Assembly (NCBI GenBank): GCA_964568855.1
Contig: CAZMSD010000011.1
Coordinates: forward strand, 26,902 to 90,901
Direction of reading: 5' to 3'
DNA: 64,000 nt
Origin: CAZMSD01 sp964568855
GTDB taxonomy: Bacteria; CAIWAD01
Position 1 is the stretch's first letter; each line of letters opens with the position of its first letter. Shown one piece after another: positions 7,997 to 16,351 of the stretch. The position numbers were made by a program, and so were the translations under genes. Below the pieces are notes generated by a model. It made no database searches and was not told the DNA's origin. It saw nothing but the letters and a program-made list of their open reading frames with translations.

Positions 7997-9175
7997 CTAG
8001 TTCTGTTCCTCGGCCAGCTTCTCCCGCAGGCGCTCCAGCTCCTGCTCCGCCTTGCGGCGCTCGGCGCGGATCTTCTCCAGCTCGAGGTCCAGGAACTCCG
8101 CGCCCTCTTCCTCGGCGCCCAGCCAGTCGATGATTTCCCGTTCGCTCATCCCGGTCTTCTCGCGCATCTCCCAGTCCCGTTCGCTCTCGGGACGTACTTC
8201 CGCGAAGGAATCGAAGCGGCGGAACGTGGTGCTGGGCATGAAGCTTATCTTGCCGGCCAGGCGCCAGGCGGGATAATAGTCGGGGAAGTCCGTGTTCGGC
8301 CGGGTCTGCTCTCTGACAACACCCGCCGGAACACCTTGATCCGCGTAATACAACTCCGGTCCGCTCTCCAACAGGCGCAGGTCCAGCCCCAAGGTTACAG
8401 ACAGGCCCGCGAAGGCGCGAAAGGTCATTCCAGGCTGGAGCCAGATCACGTTGGCGCGAGTGTATGCGTACTTGCTTGGACGCTGGAGAAAGATGTTGCC
8501 GTATAGTTCCCCGAAGAAGTCCCATCGACGGGTCGGGTAGCGATATGCAAACGCATATTCCAGGTCATGTGAGACATTGGAGAATATATCGAGGGCTTCC
8601 GTGGAACCGCCGTCGTTATGATTGAGGTAGCCCAGATTGAAATGCATGCTGGGACCTTCCAGCGGGTAGAGTACGTTCGTGTAGTAGCTGAACGTGGTGC
8701 TAATCAGGACTTCGTTGGCGCCGCCGTTGTATGGTTCAAGGTATACATTGTAAATCTTGGCGGAATGCGCCCTGAAACCAAGGACCACGCCCCAACCGAT
8801 GGTGCGGTTGAACATGTTCATCTGGAAGCCGCCGAACTTGAAACGCAGGTAGACATCGTCCGGTGAGTTGTAGGTAACGTCTCCCGTGCCGCTGAGATTG
8901 AGATCCTGAAAGAGCATGGGCGCAACTTCCAGCTCGATGTGGGGACTGAATCCAAAACTCAGCGTCAACGCCTGGCTGACGTTTGAAAGATTCCGACCGC
9001 TTGCGGTAGTGGCCCAACCTCGCGTATGCAGCTGGACCGCCAGGAGCCCCGGTTGCAGGTTCGTGCTGGTGTAGGTATGAAAGAGACTGTTGCCCCCCAG
9101 GAACTGGGTGGCCGCCTGGGCGCCGGTTCCGATGAGGATCAGCGTCCCGCAGATGACTCCAAGAACCTTCTTCAT
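7997..9175 (-). CDS. Outer-membrane beta-barrel protein with C-terminal coiled coil
   Basis: The 392-residue product has a clean signal peptide (MKKVLGVICGTLILIGTGAQA). About 300 residues of alternating aromatic/polar strands follow, as in outer-membrane barrels. Unlike a standard barrel it does not end in an aromatic residue. The last 60 residues form an acidic, charged heptad region (ELEKIRAERRKAEQELERLR), probably a periplasmic coiled coil. I do not recognise a named family. It sits between the SLBB gene and a lipoprotein gene on the same strand, so an envelope role is likely. Confidence 0.65.
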   Translation of the reverse strand: MKKVLGVICGTLILIGTGAQAATQFLGGNSLFHTYTSTNLQPGLLAVQLHTRGWATTASGRNLSNVSQALTLSFGFSPHIELEVAPMLFQDLNLSGTGDVTYNSPDDVYLRFKFGGFQMNMFNRTIGWGVVLGFRAHSAKIYNVYLEPYNGGANEVLISTTFSYYTNVLYPLEGPSMHFNLGYLNHNDGGSTEALDIFSNVSHDLEYAFAYRYPTRRWDFFGELYGNIFLQRPSKYAYTRANVIWLQPGMTFRAFAGLSVTLGLDLRLLESGPELYYADQGVPAGVVREQTRPNTDFPDYYPAWRLAGKISFMPSTTFRRFDSFAEVRPESERDWEMREKTGMSEREIIDWLGAEEEGAEFLDLELEKIRAERRKAEQELERLREKLAEEQN

Positions 9176-9210
9176 GGTTCTTCCTCCGTTTCCAGGCAGA
9201 CTGCCGGGCT

Positions 9211-9714
9211 TTAGTTCAGCCGCTGGGCCAGAACCACGGCATTCAAGAAGATGCCTACCTTGGCCACAACATCGACGACATTCGAAACCACGTTATAGGC
9301 GCTGCCGGAAACGATCACCGTATCCCCCGGCTGCATCTCAGGAATCAGGCTCTGGTCGCCCGTTTCAAGATAGCGCCTGATATCGACTTCGAGAATTTCT
9401 TCACGCTGATTGACCAGTCGGACGATTCGGACGTTGTCCAGCCGCGATCGGTCGGTGGGTCCGCCCGCCACCGAAAGCAGGGTAATCAGGTCCGTTCCGC
9501 TCGGGATGTTGTACTGTCCCGGCTTGCTGACCTTGCCCCAGACATTGACCGTTATGTAGATCCCGTCTTCATCGCCGAGGAAATACTGGGCGGCCCTGTT
9601 TCGTGTATCGGCAGCCCCAAGGTATTGATTCAACTCCTCGGCCAGGAGCTGCATCGGCAGTAGAAAGGCACTCAGCAGAACCAGAAAGCGAGCGAATCGG
9701 TGTACGGTGCCCAA
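9211..9714 (-). CDS. SLBB-domain polysaccharide-export-like protein
   Basis: I choose a TTG start at 9714 because a strong ribosome site (GGGAGGG) lies just before it and the resulting N-terminus (RFARFLVLLSAFLLPMQLLAEE) is a proper signal peptide. The frame is open further upstream to 9774. The product has 168 residues. The mature part contains one SLBB domain: VNVWGKVSKPGQYNIPSGTD, then LLSVAGGPT. This is the ligand-binding fold found in Wza-type export proteins. It lacks the poly-export (BexD/CtrA) domain, so it is an accessory rather than a full Wza channel. The neighbours are envelope genes on the same strand. Confidence 0.75.
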   Translation of the reverse strand: MGTVHRFARFLVLLSAFLLPMQLLAEELNQYLGAADTRNRAAQYFLGDEDGIYITVNVWGKVSKPGQYNIPSGTDLITLLSVAGGPTDRSRLDNVRIVRLVNQREEILEVDIRRYLETGDQSLIPEMQPGDTVIVSGSAYNVVSNVVDVVAKVGIFLNAVVLAQRLN

Positions 9715-9780
9715 GCACCCTCCCTGTTTAACATGACATCTGAATGCAATGGAATCCCGTGCATGCGAACTCACGAAGTT

Positions 9781-10623
9781 CTAAAAAGTAAAGGAAATCC
9801 AGTTGGATTCGGAGCCGGAAAGCGAACATTCCTCCGGATTCGAGGGCAGACCCAGCGCCGTGGAATCCGCGCTGATGATCGCATCCACCCTGAGCGTCCA
9901 CTGCCCCGGCGGCAGCCCGATTCCCTGCAGGTCCCAGCGGCGGTGCATGGTGGGCTGCAGGTCGGCGCTGACTTCCCGGAACCAGGCCAGCCCGCTCTGC
10001 TGTGGGTCGGCGATCAGCACGTGGAACCCGATGAAGCGTTCGTCGTCGAAAAAACCGACTTGCCAGCTCACGTCCAGCGTATCGTTCAGGACCTGGACCC
10101 AGCTGGGGCTGATGGCCGGCGGAGCCCACAGCAGGTAGGTGGCGGTGTCCGAGGGCTGGCTTCGATTCCCGCTGCTGTCCAGGGCCCGAACGTAATACCA
10201 GGCCCGCTCGCCGCAGATCGATCCCAGGGGCAGCAGCTCGCTGTCGAAATCATCGAATACGTAGTACTCAGGGTCGCCGACGATGAAGCCCTCCGGATCC
10301 TCGTCGAGTAGGATGAACTGAGAATCGGGGTGCTCCGACCTGTAAATCTCGAATCCGGACAAATCGTCGGGTATCGGCTCCAGGTCCCATTCGATGCGGA
10401 TACCCTGGTTGTCTTCCGCCGCGTCCATTCCTCTTTCAGGAAAAGGATATTCGGACCCGCCGGGGCAGGTCTTCTCCAGCATCCGCGGCGCCTCTGGAGA
10501 AACCAGGTCCTCGTCGCCCGAGGACAAGGCGCAGGATGCCGCCAGGACCGCCGCGAATAGAAGCGGCAGAGCCGTCTGCGGAATACCGGCCAGTCTCCGG
10601 TCGTCTTTCGTTTTTTGTCTCAT
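9781..10623 (-). CDS. Lipoprotein with fibronectin-type III domains
   Basis: The 280-residue product has a signal ending in lipobox LAASC. Two beta-sandwich modules can be seen. One (IRIEWDLEPIPDDLSGFEIYRS, ending AWYYVRALDSSGNRS) is a clear Fn3 pattern. The second (LDVSWQVGFFDDERFIGFHVLI) is more divergent. No catalytic motif is present. It lies 14 bases downstream of the PorV-like gene and 66 bases upstream of the SLBB gene, all on one strand. It is probably a surface or periplasmic scaffold lipoprotein of this envelope cluster. Confidence 0.7.
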   Translation of the reverse strand: MRQKTKDDRRLAGIPQTALPLLFAAVLAASCALSSGDEDLVSPEAPRMLEKTCPGGSEYPFPERGMDAAEDNQGIRIEWDLEPIPDDLSGFEIYRSEHPDSQFILLDEDPEGFIVGDPEYYVFDDFDSELLPLGSICGERAWYYVRALDSSGNRSQPSDTATYLLWAPPAISPSWVQVLNDTLDVSWQVGFFDDERFIGFHVLIADPQQSGLAWFREVSADLQPTMHRRWDLQGIGLPPGQWTLRVDAIISADSTALGLPSNPEECSLSGSESNWISFTF

Positions 10624-10637
10624 CGCTAGCTGAAGCC

Positions 10638-11675
10638 TCAGAATCGATAGATGAAACTCATCCGGTGCACCCGGCCAAGGTCGTGGTCAAAACCGGCATA
10701 GTCCAGGTCCAGCGGTCCCAGGTTGAATCCCGCCCCGTATGTCCAGCGCTCTTCGGGATTCATCAGACCGGCCCTGATCCTGATCCGCCTTAGATAGCTG
10801 ATCTCCAGCCCACTGCCCTGGGTGATGTCGTAGCGATAATCTACATCGTGGCTCAGGGTCCAGGAAAGGGCGCCCGTCGTGTTGCGCCAGCTCGCTCCCA
10901 GCACGTAGCTGTAGCGAATGGCGTCCGTGCCGCCATCCCACTTGAGGCCCGTGTTGGTGAAATTGTCGAAGCGAGCCGCCAGCCCCAGCTCGCCCGAGTT
11001 CCTGAAACCCGTGATGTCCTCGATCCCGGCCAGCACCTGGACCCCCGCGTCCACTCCCAGACCCAGGCCGCTCTGGCCGTAGAGTTCGCTGCCCAGCACC
11101 TTGAAATTCAGCCCGTAGGGGATCTTCAGCGGGACTTCGTGATACAACCAGCCGAAATTGAGCACGGTCTCGTTCATCTTGGCGAAGCTCAGGTACAGCG
11201 CCTGCTCCACGTTGCTGAAATGGCCCAGGGGCGCCCCTCCGCGGGCCTCGATGGCCGCCCGCCGCTCCTGGAAGGTGTATTCGGATTCGGGATAATCGGC
11301 GAAGACGGGGATGTCCTGTACCTGGAAACGCAGGTAGTTGAGGGCCAGGTTGGCCAGGCCGATGGGCATCGAACAACCCAGGTGAGCGTAGTGTCCCAGC
11401 GCGTCCACTGGCCCGCCGAAGTCGGCGGCCGCCATCCCGCAGACCGTTACGCCGTTCTCGTGCGCCAGGCCCGCCGGATTCCAGAAAAAGGCGAAGGGAC
11501 TGTCGGCGACCGAGCACATGGCGCGTCCCATGCTCAGTCCGCGTGCGCCGATGCCCAGTTCCAGGAATTCCCCGGCGTACTTGCCCGCCCGGGCCGCTCC
11601 CGGCAGCAGCAGCGCGATGAGGAGACAGGCGCGGGTACGGGCGAGTCCGGTCTTTCGTCTCACGAGGTCCCTCAC
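10638..11675 (-). CDS. PorV/PorQ-like outer-membrane barrel protein
   Basis: The 345-residue product has a signal peptide. The mature N-terminus GKYAGEFLELGIGARGLSMG, continuing into SPFAFFWNPAGLA, is the hallmark of the PorV/PorQ (UPF0164-like, FadL-fold) family. It ends with Phe, as expected for a barrel inserted by BAM. In type IX secretion systems PorV shuttles cargo to the PorU sortase. Here the gene overlaps the end of the PorU-like gene by 4 bases (ATGA), which indicates translational coupling and supports a joint role. Other T9SS core genes are not in this window. Confidence 0.82.
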   Translation of the reverse strand: MRDLVRRKTGLARTRACLLIALLLPGAARAGKYAGEFLELGIGARGLSMGRAMCSVADSPFAFFWNPAGLAHENGVTVCGMAAADFGGPVDALGHYAHLGCSMPIGLANLALNYLRFQVQDIPVFADYPESEYTFQERRAAIEARGGAPLGHFSNVEQALYLSFAKMNETVLNFGWLYHEVPLKIPYGLNFKVLGSELYGQSGLGLGVDAGVQVLAGIEDITGFRNSGELGLAARFDNFTNTGLKWDGGTDAIRYSYVLGASWRNTTGALSWTLSHDVDYRYDITQGSGLEISYLRRIRIRAGLMNPEERWTYGAGFNLGPLDLDYAGFDHDLGRVHRMSFIYRF

Positions 11676-14600
11676 TTGATCTTGGCCATTTTGCCGACGC
11701 GCGTCAGCTCACGCCCGCCCCGCTCGGCGACGAAGCGGTAGTAGTACACGCCGTTGGCCACCAGGTCGCTCCGGTGATCCCTGCCGTCCCAGAAGATCTC
11801 GCCGTAGCCGATCACCGTACCCTGGTGATACAAGGTCCGGATGCGCCGGCCGGAAACCGTGTAGATCTCCACCCGCGCCCGCTCGGCCGTGTCCGTCAGG
11901 CTGAAGGCGAAGCGCGTCTGCCGGCGGAAGGGATTGGGATAGTTCCCGATGTGCAGCAGCGCGAAGTGGTCCGCCACCAGGAAGCGATGGGTCGCGGCGG
12001 TCGTGTTGCCCGCGGCGTCGGTGGCCAGGATCTCCAGCGTGTGCAGGGAGTCCGCCGGCAGGCCGTCGAACTCGGGCGAGTACCGGACAGACAGTTGTCC
12101 GCTCTCCGGATCGGCGTTGAAGGACAGGTCCTCGCGGGGAATCTCGCCGCCGTCCAGCTCCAGCCGGAAGGCGCTGGAATCGGACCTGATGCCGTTGCGG
12201 TCCCAGAGCAGGAAGTTGAAGACCGGGGCGCGCGGCACGTAGCCGCCCTCGGTAAAGACCTGGTCGTTGACGCTCAGCTCCACCCTGGGGGCCTCGGTGT
12301 CGTACAATCTTCCCAGGGCGAAACCCACAAAGGCGGACAGCATGAAATCGACCTGCAGGGTGTCGCCGCTCAATTGCGCCGGGAGAATCTCCAGGGACAC
12401 CAGGGACTCCGTCTCCCCGTCCAGGCCCAGCAGCCGGACCTGGTTCACGGACGAGCTGTCATGGCCGGTTTCGCGATAGGCTCCCTCCGGTTGGGGAAGC
12501 GCGCCCTCATCCAGCGCGGCGATCGAGTAAACAGGTGAAATCAGCTGGAGATCCGGCTGGCGCGACAGGAATCGCTGCTCTTCGAGTCTCCCCACGCGAG
12601 CCACCCCCGAAGCACTCGCCTCGGAGGGCTTCCGCAGGCTAAGCAGTCCGTCGATCTCGCGCCAGCCGCTGTCCGCATCCGTGGCGGGATGCAGGAAGAG
12701 CGGATCCTGGACGAAGTGGAACTGCGGCTGTTCCGTTTCCTCCAGTACCAGACCGCCGGGATCGACGAGCATCCTCAGCGTGTCACCCAGCAGGCCGCGT
12801 TCCACGGGGAACTCGAATTCGCGGCTTTCACCGGCCGGTACAGCGGGCGAGGTCCAGGAGTGCAGGCTGTCTCCCGCGGCTCCCGTCAGCCGCAGCTCGA
12901 CCGGGGCCAGGTCGAGCTCGCCCGCGTTCTCCAGGCGCAGCGCCAGCTTGCCGCCGTGACGCTCACCATAGCCCCTCAGGCCCAGCAGGGCATCCGGCGC
13001 GGGATCCTCGATCAACAGGTAAAGGTCGGTGCTGAGCTCCTCGATTCCGCCGTAATACACCCGGAATCGTGTCACCAGAGTGTCTCCCTGCTGGAAGGGC
13101 CCGATGCCCTCCGTCGTCTCGAAGCGCTGCGGGTCCATCGGATCGGGCTGCAGTTCCAGCTCGTAGTCCGTTTCGGGCCAGGCCGGAGATCCGACAGATA
13201 CGTCCGCCAGCAGGCTGTCGATGGGCTCGGGAGCCGCCGCCAGAAGCGTTATGTAGATCGAGTCGCCGGCCATCGGCTGCTCGGGAAGGAATCCGGCTCC
13301 CCAGAGATACGCCTGCTCCAGGCTGTCCGCGTAGTGGAACCAGGTCACGCCGCTGCTTGCTGTCCCCGTTTCCGGCTCGTCCAGCAGCAGGCGGACGCTG
13401 GCCGGGCGCCCGCCCCTGAAGAGCGTCTCGGGCGCGGGGATCTCGAGCGACCAGGTCGAATCAGCGCCGACTTCCAGGGCGTGGGTCTGCACCCCGTCCA
13501 CGAAGTCGCCGTCCTGTAACACGGGGTGCGCCGCGGTTGAATGGATTTCCAGCCACCCCTGCGCCGAGGCCGACTCCGCGGAGCCGAAGAGCTGCAGCAT
13601 TCCGCCCGCCTCCACGACCGGGGCGGTCAGGCCCAACCGGCGATCCGGCTGGGGCACTTGGGGCTCGAGGGAGGGCAGGCCGAGCACCGTGGCGAGCTCG
13701 ATGGCCGAACGGCCGATGCGCGCCTCGAGTTCCTCCTCCTGCCCGGCAACGTGCACCACATGAATGCGCTGCTCGGCCAGGCGCAGGGCTTGTGATACGC
13801 TGATGCCCGGATTGCCCAGCAGGTATTCGTAGAAATAGCCGACCAATTCGGTGCCCGTCACCTGGAAACCGAGTCCCGTGGATCCGAGCACCCCCGCCGC
13901 CCCCATGGGACCGGCGTTTAGCAGTGCCTTGCCCAGCGAATTGGCGGATTCCAGGCTGGCGATGTGACACGTGGCATTGGTGACGAATGACAGGCGCCGG
14001 GAATTGCTCAGCGAGGGCACGTCTTCGCTCCGAAACAGGTTGTCGTCGTGCCACACCGCGCCGCCGCCGTGACCTGAGTAGTTGACCAGCAGCTGGCCCT
14101 GGTCGAAGAGCGCGATCAGCTCTTCCGTGCCGCCACTGTAGAGTGTGGCCGTTTCCCCCACTTCCAGGCGCCGGAGGAAGTGGGTGGCCGGGATCCGCGT
14201 GCGGACCAGCTCCTCGGTCTGCTCCTGGAATATCCCCGCGTCCTGGGAGCGGGCGCCGGCGATCATCAGGATCCGGTTCCTCCAGGCGCCCCCGTCGGCA
14301 TCTTCGTAGGCCAGGGCCTTGGCAACCATGTTTTCCAGGTCCGCTTGTGAATCCATGGGCCAGCGCGCCACGAGTGCCGAATAATCCGCGCCGTACTCCG
14401 AAGTGACCAGCCACTCGTCGGTGGACGCACCGCCCCACCCGTAGACCTGCCGGAACCAGACCGGGAGCAATGGCGCACCGTCGGCCAGGGCTTCCCGCTG
14501 GCTGCGGCCTGCGCCGCCCAGCAGCAGGACGTAACTCGGCGCCCCGGTCCAGGTTTCCAGCGCGGTCCTTACGAAGCGCCGCAGCGCCTGCGGTCGGAAC

Positions 14601-16300
14601 TTGCCGTGGCTGAACTCGTCGTAGACCCAGCGGTCGGAGACGACCGTCACATCGCCGATCTCTGATTGCCAGAGGTCCGCCAGCGGCTGAACCGTCTCCG
14701 CGCCCCCCGAGCGATGCAGGCTGTCGGCCATGATCACCAGGTAGGCGGCGGAGTTGGCGGGCGAGTCCAGGCCGTGCCAGTTGACCGCCTCGACCCGGAA
14801 GGGCTCGCGCTTGGCGCCCTCGCGCAGGGCCACGTAACGCCGCCCCGCCTCGAAGCCGTCCTGGAAGCGGACGCTGAACCCGCCTGCGGCCGGGCGGATG
14901 ATGGTATTGGTGATCAGCGAGCGGCCGATCTTGTAGACCTGGACATCGGATCCGCCGAAGCCGCTTGCCGTGAAATCCAGCAGCCACGAATCCAGCGCGG
15001 GTTCCGCGGTAAAGACCAGCTCGTCGCCGGCGGCGATGTAATACCGCTGGTACTCGATCTCGAACCAGTTCAGCAGGACGGCCGAGAACTCGCCGGCGGG
15101 CGGGATCTCCAGGCCCGCGATGTAGAGCGTGTTCGCGTCCGCGCGGAGGTTCTCGTGGCCTAGGAAGGCCTCCCCCGACAGCTCTACGATCTTCATCTCC
15201 TGGTTCTTCCAGGAACCGTCCGCGCCGATGTCCAGCGCGGGATCGGTGTAGTCGTTCACGTAGATCTGGACCCGCTGGTGGTAGGTCTCCTCTTCCTCGT
15301 AGGCCGGGGGAGCGCTCAAGCCGCGCATGCAGACGGTCAGGTCGAAGGGACTGGTGGCCGCGGCGTTGACTCCGGGAATTTCGAAGGCGAAGGGCTTCAG
15401 TTCTCCAGCGAACACGCCGGCCCCCCAGAATTCGTGCTCGGGGGCCGTTTCATCCTGCACGCTGTAGAGCCGCTTGAAGTCCGTGTTCTCCTCGAAGTGC
15501 AGGCGGCAGGGAAAGGTCAGGGGCGTGTGATACAGCGCCGGATCGGTCTCGACGATCTCGCCGGTCTCCTGCGCCAGGCGCGGACCGAGGCTTCCGTCGG
15601 AGGCCAGGAAGTAGACTTCCAGCGAGGACCAGGGATCGAGAGCCGTATCGGGTCCGAGCTCGGGTTCATCCGGCACGGTGCACTCGGCCCAGAATTCCAC
15701 GCGGTCGCCCGGATCGAAACTCCCGTCGTCGCATCCCAGGGCATGCAGCGGTTCGGTGCGCCCGTTGTGGACCAATGTCCAGGTGCGGGGGTCGGGATAG
15801 AATCCCGGGGCGTGCTCGTCCAGGTATTCGCGGGTCAGCTTGTAGAGTCCCTGTTCGCGGACTTCGATGCGCAGAAAACAATGCCTGGCCCAGGGATCGC
15901 CCTCCCAGTCCAGCAGGGCCCCCTGCGGCCGGCCGATCGGCGTTCCCGCGTCGCGGACGATGAATCCACGTTCGAGCTGGTCGCGACTCGGCCTGAGGGC
16001 GACGCGCCGGCTTCCGCTGCCCCTGGTCAACTCCAGCACATCCAGATCGAGCCGGCGACCGTCCAGCGCGGTGCAGCGCAGCTCGATCCGTTGCCGGTCC
16101 ACGAAAATCGGCGGGGGCTCGCCATCAGGGGCGCCCCGGGCCAACCGCACCAGACAGGAACCGTCGGGCTGCCGTGATACATCGGTCCACGAGTCGGCGG
16201 GTATTTCCACCGCGGCGCGGACCGGACAGAGCAGTGCCATGCAGGCCAGAACCAGCGCGGCGTTGCGGATGCCGTTCCAGGATTTGCGCCGTGTCATCAT
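11672..16300 (-). CDS. PorU-like C25 (gingipain-family) cysteine peptidase
   Basis: This 1542-residue secreted protein has a signal peptide (ALVLACMALLCPVRA). The central C25 peptidase domain carries the catalytic His744 in NYSGHGGG and Cys778 in TNATCHIAS. Gingipain-like pro-domain material precedes it and Ig-like domains follow. The last 90 residues start with the NYPNPF motif and continue through a FlgD-type Ig fold (VEIYTVSGRRIRTL, then NGVYYYRF), the C-terminal module typical of T9SS-type sorting and of FCB candidate phyla. Full-length PorU, the signal peptidase/sortase of type IX secretion, has this C25 core. The coupling to a PorV-like gene supports that role. A secreted gingipain-like protease is the alternative. 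Confidence 0.82.
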   Translation of the reverse strand: MMTRRKSWNGIRNAALVLACMALLCPVRAAVEIPADSWTDVSRQPDGSCLVRLARGAPDGEPPPIFVDRQRIELRCTALDGRRLDLDVLELTRGSGSRRVALRPSRDQLERGFIVRDAGTPIGRPQGALLDWEGDPWARHCFLRIEVREQGLYKLTREYLDEHAPGFYPDPRTWTLVHNGRTEPLHALGCDDGSFDPGDRVEFWAECTVPDEPELGPDTALDPWSSLEVYFLASDGSLGPRLAQETGEIVETDPALYHTPLTFPCRLHFEENTDFKRLYSVQDETAPEHEFWGAGVFAGELKPFAFEIPGVNAAATSPFDLTVCMRGLSAPPAYEEEETYHQRVQIYVNDYTDPALDIGADGSWKNQEMKIVELSGEAFLGHENLRADANTLYIAGLEIPPAGEFSAVLLNWFEIEYQRYYIAAGDELVFTAEPALDSWLLDFTASGFGGSDVQVYKIGRSLITNTIIRPAAGGFSVRFQDGFEAGRRYVALREGAKREPFRVEAVNWHGLDSPANSAAYLVIMADSLHRSGGAETVQPLADLWQSEIGDVTVVSDRWVYDEFSHGKFRPQALRRFVRTALETWTGAPSYVLLLGGAGRSQREALADGAPLLPVWFRQVYGWGGASTDEWLVTSEYGADYSALVARWPMDSQADLENMVAKALAYEDADGGAWRNRILMIAGARSQDAGIFQEQTEELVRTRIPATHFLRRLEVGETATLYSGGTEELIALFDQGQLLVNYSGHGGGAVWHDDNLFRSEDVPSLSNSRRLSFVTNATCHIASLESANSLGKALLNAGPMGAAGVLGSTGLGFQVTGTELVGYFYEYLLGNPGISVSQALRLAEQRIHVVHVAGQEEELEARIGRSAIELATVLGLPSLEPQVPQPDRRLGLTAPVVEAGGMLQLFGSAESASAQGWLEIHSTAAHPVLQDGDFVDGVQTHALEVGADSTWSLEIPAPETLFRGGRPASVRLLLDEPETGTASSGVTWFHYADSLEQAYLWGAGFLPEQPMAGDSIYITLLAAAPEPIDSLLADVSVGSPAWPETDYELELQPDPMDPQRFETTEGIGPFQQGDTLVTRFRVYYGGIEELSTDLYLLIEDPAPDALLGLRGYGERHGGKLALRLENAGELDLAPVELRLTGAAGDSLHSWTSPAVPAGESREFEFPVERGLLGDTLRMLVDPGGLVLEETEQPQFHFVQDPLFLHPATDADSGWREIDGLLSLRKPSEASASGVARVGRLEEQRFLSRQPDLQLISPVYSIAALDEGALPQPEGAYRETGHDSSSVNQVRLLGLDGETESLVSLEILPAQLSGDTLQVDFMLSAFVGFALGRLYDTEAPRVELSVNDQVFTEGGYVPRAPVFNFLLWDRNGIRSDSSAFRLELDGGEIPREDLSFNADPESGQLSVRYSPEFDGLPADSLHTLEILATDAAGNTTAATHRFLVADHFALLHIGNYPNPFRRQTRFAFSLTDTAERARVEIYTVSGRRIRTLYHQGTVIGYGEIFWDGRDHRSDLVANGVYYYRFVAERGGRELTRVGKMAKIK

Positions 16301-16351
16301 CCTCGCGTCGTGGGAGCTTTCGCCTGTTCCCGGAGCCGCACCGCAGGCCGG

